DNA from: Olivibacter oleidegradans
GTDB taxonomy: Bacteria; Bacteroidota; Bacteroidia; Sphingobacteriales; Sphingobacteriaceae
Reading direction: 5' to 3'
NCBI RefSeq assembly: GCF_042432805.1
Contig: NZ_JBHLWO010000005.1
Location: 1-64,000 of the forward strand
Length of the DNA: 64,000 nt
The notes below the pieces were generated by a model. The model saw only the letters and a list, made by a program, of their open reading frames with translations. It was not told the DNA's origin and did not search any database. Shown here piece after piece: positions 61,761 to 64,000 of this stretch; within the stretch, counting starts at the first letter, position 1; every line of letters begins with the position of its first letter. The position numbers were made by a program, and so were the translations under genes.

Positions 61761-62005
61761 TATATCGTGCCAATATTGAAGAAAGATGAGGCTTTACAGC
61801 CTATTTTTAATTCAAAAACGGCTTTGCATGTGTTTGTTTTAAGATATGTGAGTAGCCCTTAATTGGTTACGGGTAAGTCGTGCTGATTAACGCATGTAAA
61901 TAAAACTATAAGTAACTAATAAGTTACCTTTTTATGGGTGATTTGTATACTTGTTGTTGTAACATTTGTCAATCGCGAACGACTAATGTTCAAAAAATAG
62001 ATCAG

Positions 62006-64000
62006 ATGAGTATAAGCAAACAGTTATTTGTATGTATTTTGATGCAGTTGAGTGCTTGCGTTGTGTTTGCGCAACAAGTGGGTGGACCGGGAAAGATAAA
62101 GGGGCAAGTAATAGATTCCTTAACGAACAAACCTATTGATTTTGCGACGATAACCCTTTTAAAAAGTACATCATCACAGTCCGTCACCGGGGCCCTTGCA
62201 AACGAAGGAGGGTCATTCAGTCTAGACAAAATACCCCTAGGGAAATATAAGTTGATTATCAGTGCGATGGGATACAGTCCAAAAACAATCAGTCCGATAG
62301 AAATTACAGAGCAGCTTACTTCCTTAAACGTGGCCAATGTGTTATTAAAACCTTCCGCAACCGAATTGCAAGCGGTTGAGATTACGGGGCAGGTGCCTGT
62401 GGTCGAAAATAAAGTGGATAGACTTGTCTATAATGCAGAACAAGATGTTACAGTAGCTGGTGGAAATGCCGCCGATGTGTTGCGGAAAGTTCCTTTGTTA
62501 TCAGTAGATATGGATGGTAACGTGTCCTTACGGGGAGATCAAAACGTTCGTATCTTTATTAATGGAAAACCGTCCGGGGCCATGACGAACAATGTAGCGG
62601 ACGCGCTACGTATGATTCCGGCTGATCAGATTAAGAACGTTGAAGTTATTACGAGTCCTTCAGCGAAATACGACGCCGAGGGCACTTCGGGAATCATCAA
62701 TATAATTACTAAAAAGAAAGACGTTGTGGGTGTGAACGGTTCCATTTCGGGAGGTATTGGCACGCGCCAAAACAATTTCAACGGAAACGTAAATGTGCGA
62801 AAAGGCAAGCTGGGCGTTACCGCTAATTTGGGCGCTATGTGGGGTTGGCCCGTTACAACGGATGTAACCTTTGATCAACGATCTTTGACAGATCAGCCAT
62901 TGATTTCGCAAAACAGCGCCAGTACCACGAAAAGAGGTGGAGGAAGAGGTAGCTTAAGTGTTGATTACGACATAGATGATAAGAATATTATTACATCCTC
63001 TTTCAATTACAATCAGTTTCGAATGGAAACAGATGGAGATATGACGTCCATTTACGGTGGGATTAACCAAATTTTAAGTAATTCGAGAAACCAGATTAAA
63101 TTTCATGGCTTTGATTGGAGTGCCGATTACACCCATAAATTTGAGAAAAAGGGGCAGGAATTGACATTTGCCGGCCAATATTCTAAAAACAACAATAATA
63201 CTGATTACAATACCTTATATAGACAGCAGGGTTTTAGGCCCAATGAAATGGGCTATAATAATGGTGTAAATGATGAACTCACCTTTCAGGTAGACTATAC
63301 CCATCCTTTTAAGAAGGTCGTACTGGAAGTAGGTGCAAAAGCGATCCTTCGAGATATCTCTTCCGACGTCACGGTCGACACCATGCTGCAGAATGGTTCA
63401 TATATCAATCATGCACAACGATCTTATGATTTCGGTTACAAACAAAATGTGGGTGCCGGTTATTTTACGGTGAGTGTTCCCTTTGCTAAAGATTATGAAT
63501 TGAAAGCGGGTGCGCGTTATGAATATACACTGCTTGACGGTGATGCAGTAGCAAACTTTCCGGCCTTTGAAAACAATTATCACAACCTGCTTCCCAGCGT
63601 GGTGTTATCGAAAAAGCTGGGGCAGATGTCTAATGTTAAACTAAGCTACAACCAGCGTATCCAAAGGCCAAGCTTGTTCTACTTGAATCCCTTCCGTAAT
63701 GAAGCAGATCCGGTGAATCAACGGCAGGGAAATCCTGAATTGGATCCCGAGCTATCGCACAACGTTGAATTGGGTTATTCAACCATGATCAAAAGTACGA
63801 TTCTGAATGCATCGCTTTATTATAGGCGTACAAATGACGTTATAGAGTCAATATACACCAATATTGGAACGGAGGAGCAACCAATCGTACTGCAGAGTTT
63901 TGAAAATATCGGACGGAATAATTCATTTGGTACCAACCTGTTTGCTTCTGTCAATCCGATTAAGATTTTGACGTTAAGAGGTAACCTGAATTTGTATACT
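62006..64000 (+). CDS. TonB-dependent outer-membrane receptor (partial)
   Basis: The first 665 codons of an outer-membrane receptor that runs off the right edge. A signal peptide (residues 1-23, ending VVFAQ) is followed by a carboxypeptidase-regulatory-like domain (KIKGQVIDSLTNKPIDFATITLL, about 28-100). The plug domain comes next with NAADVLRKVPLLSVDMDGNVSLRGD and ends in DAEGTSGIINIITKK near 225-240. The barrel begins after that, with QRQGNPELDPELSHNVELGYS near 572-592. No TonB-box is obvious. This is the Bacteroidota outer-membrane beta-barrel type rather than a classical SusC. The ligand is unknown. The ATG at 62006 gives a clean signal peptide. Confidence 0.93.
   Translation, partial: MSISKQLFVCILMQLSACVVFAQQVGGPGKIKGQVIDSLTNKPIDFATITLLKSTSSQSVTGALANEGGSFSLDKIPLGKYKLIISAMGYSPKTISPIEITEQLTSLNVANVLLKPSATELQAVEITGQVPVVENKVDRLVYNAEQDVTVAGGNAADVLRKVPLLSVDMDGNVSLRGDQNVRIFINGKPSGAMTNNVADALRMIPADQIKNVEVITSPSAKYDAEGTSGIINIITKKKDVVGVNGSISGGIGTRQNNFNGNVNVRKGKLGVTANLGAMWGWPVTTDVTFDQRSLTDQPLISQNSASTTKRGGGRGSLSVDYDIDDKNIITSSFNYNQFRMETDGDMTSIYGGINQILSNSRNQIKFHGFDWSADYTHKFEKKGQELTFAGQYSKNNNNTDYNTLYRQQGFRPNEMGYNNGVNDELTFQVDYTHPFKKVVLEVGAKAILRDISSDVTVDTMLQNGSYINHAQRSYDFGYKQNVGAGYFTVSVPFAKDYELKAGARYEYTLLDGDAVANFPAFENNYHNLLPSVVLSKKLGQMSNVKLSYNQRIQRPSLFYLNPFRNEADPVNQRQGNPELDPELSHNVELGYSTMIKSTILNASLYYRRTNDVIESIYTNIGTEEQPIVLQSFENIGRNNSFGTNLFASVNPIKILTLRGNLNLYT

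Noticed and set aside
1..64000. CRISPR arrays, insertion sequences, integrases and phage genes
   Set aside because: I looked for regularly spaced identical repeats, transposase or integrase motifs and phage structural proteins and saw none.

Overview
The window looks like chromosomal, mostly housekeeping DNA from a member of the Bacteroidota, most likely of the Sphingobacteriaceae type. The supporting signs are several Bacteroidota-style promoters (TAnnTTTG at -7), the conserved block ftsX-DUF3098-uppP-truB with ribF close behind, the block START-like protein/LptF-type permease/ribBA, a Bacteroidota-type TonB-dependent receptor with a carboxypeptidase-regulatory-like N-terminal domain, and a nucleus of AT-rich intergenic DNA. 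I see no phage, insertion sequence, integrase or CRISPR array.

Layout. 1-93: 3' end of a 5S rRNA and its terminator, so an rRNA operon lies just to the left. 258-5367: secreted subtilisin-like protease, a small unknown protein, endonuclease III (nth), recA, then tsaD with a small membrane protein on the other strand. 5453-13376: a TamB-type envelope protein, then on the minus strand a START-like protein, an LptF/G permease and ribBA, and a tRNA-Met(CAT). 13445-17505: Gfo/Idh oxidoreductase, a divergent lipid pair (diacylglycerol kinase family and App1-type phosphatase) and an ECF sigma factor. 17775-24667: uvrA, an Rrf2 regulator with a likely regulated leader in front of siroheme (cobA) and homocysteine (metZ-like) genes, OsmC and YceI proteins. 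24662-29661: cell-division, isoprenoid recycling, pseudouridine and riboflavin genes. 29764-41260: leuS, a small accessory stretch (2-oxoadipate-dioxygenase-like protein, two acetyltransferases around a MarR regulator, a double thioredoxin-fold protein, an AhpD-like protein divergent from a MocR regulator), an ABC exporter and a PAP2 phosphatase.

41264-51467 is the most interesting stretch. Five minus-strand genes lie 7 to 77 bases apart behind one good promoter: an HD phosphohydrolase fused to a Pycsar-type membrane effector domain (PycTM), polyphosphate kinase 1, a lipoprotein beta-propeller, a 1206-residue fusion of metallophosphoesterase with an Omp85-like barrel, and a GAF protein whose C-terminal third carries motifs reminiscent of class III nucleotide cyclases. 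Together these suggest a polyphosphate and cyclic-nucleotide-linked envelope stress module. The cyclase assignment is inference from motifs only.

51761-64000: DinB protein, EamA transporter with its Lrp regulator, secreted isoaspartyl peptidase, an SDR/YceI/thioesterase operon, a SNF2 helicase with a SWIM zinc finger, a His/Asp/Tyr-rich secreted protein, about 1.1 kb without a gene (holding a strong minus-strand terminator that points to an unannotated small RNA), and the first 665 codons of a TonB-dependent receptor that runs off the right end.
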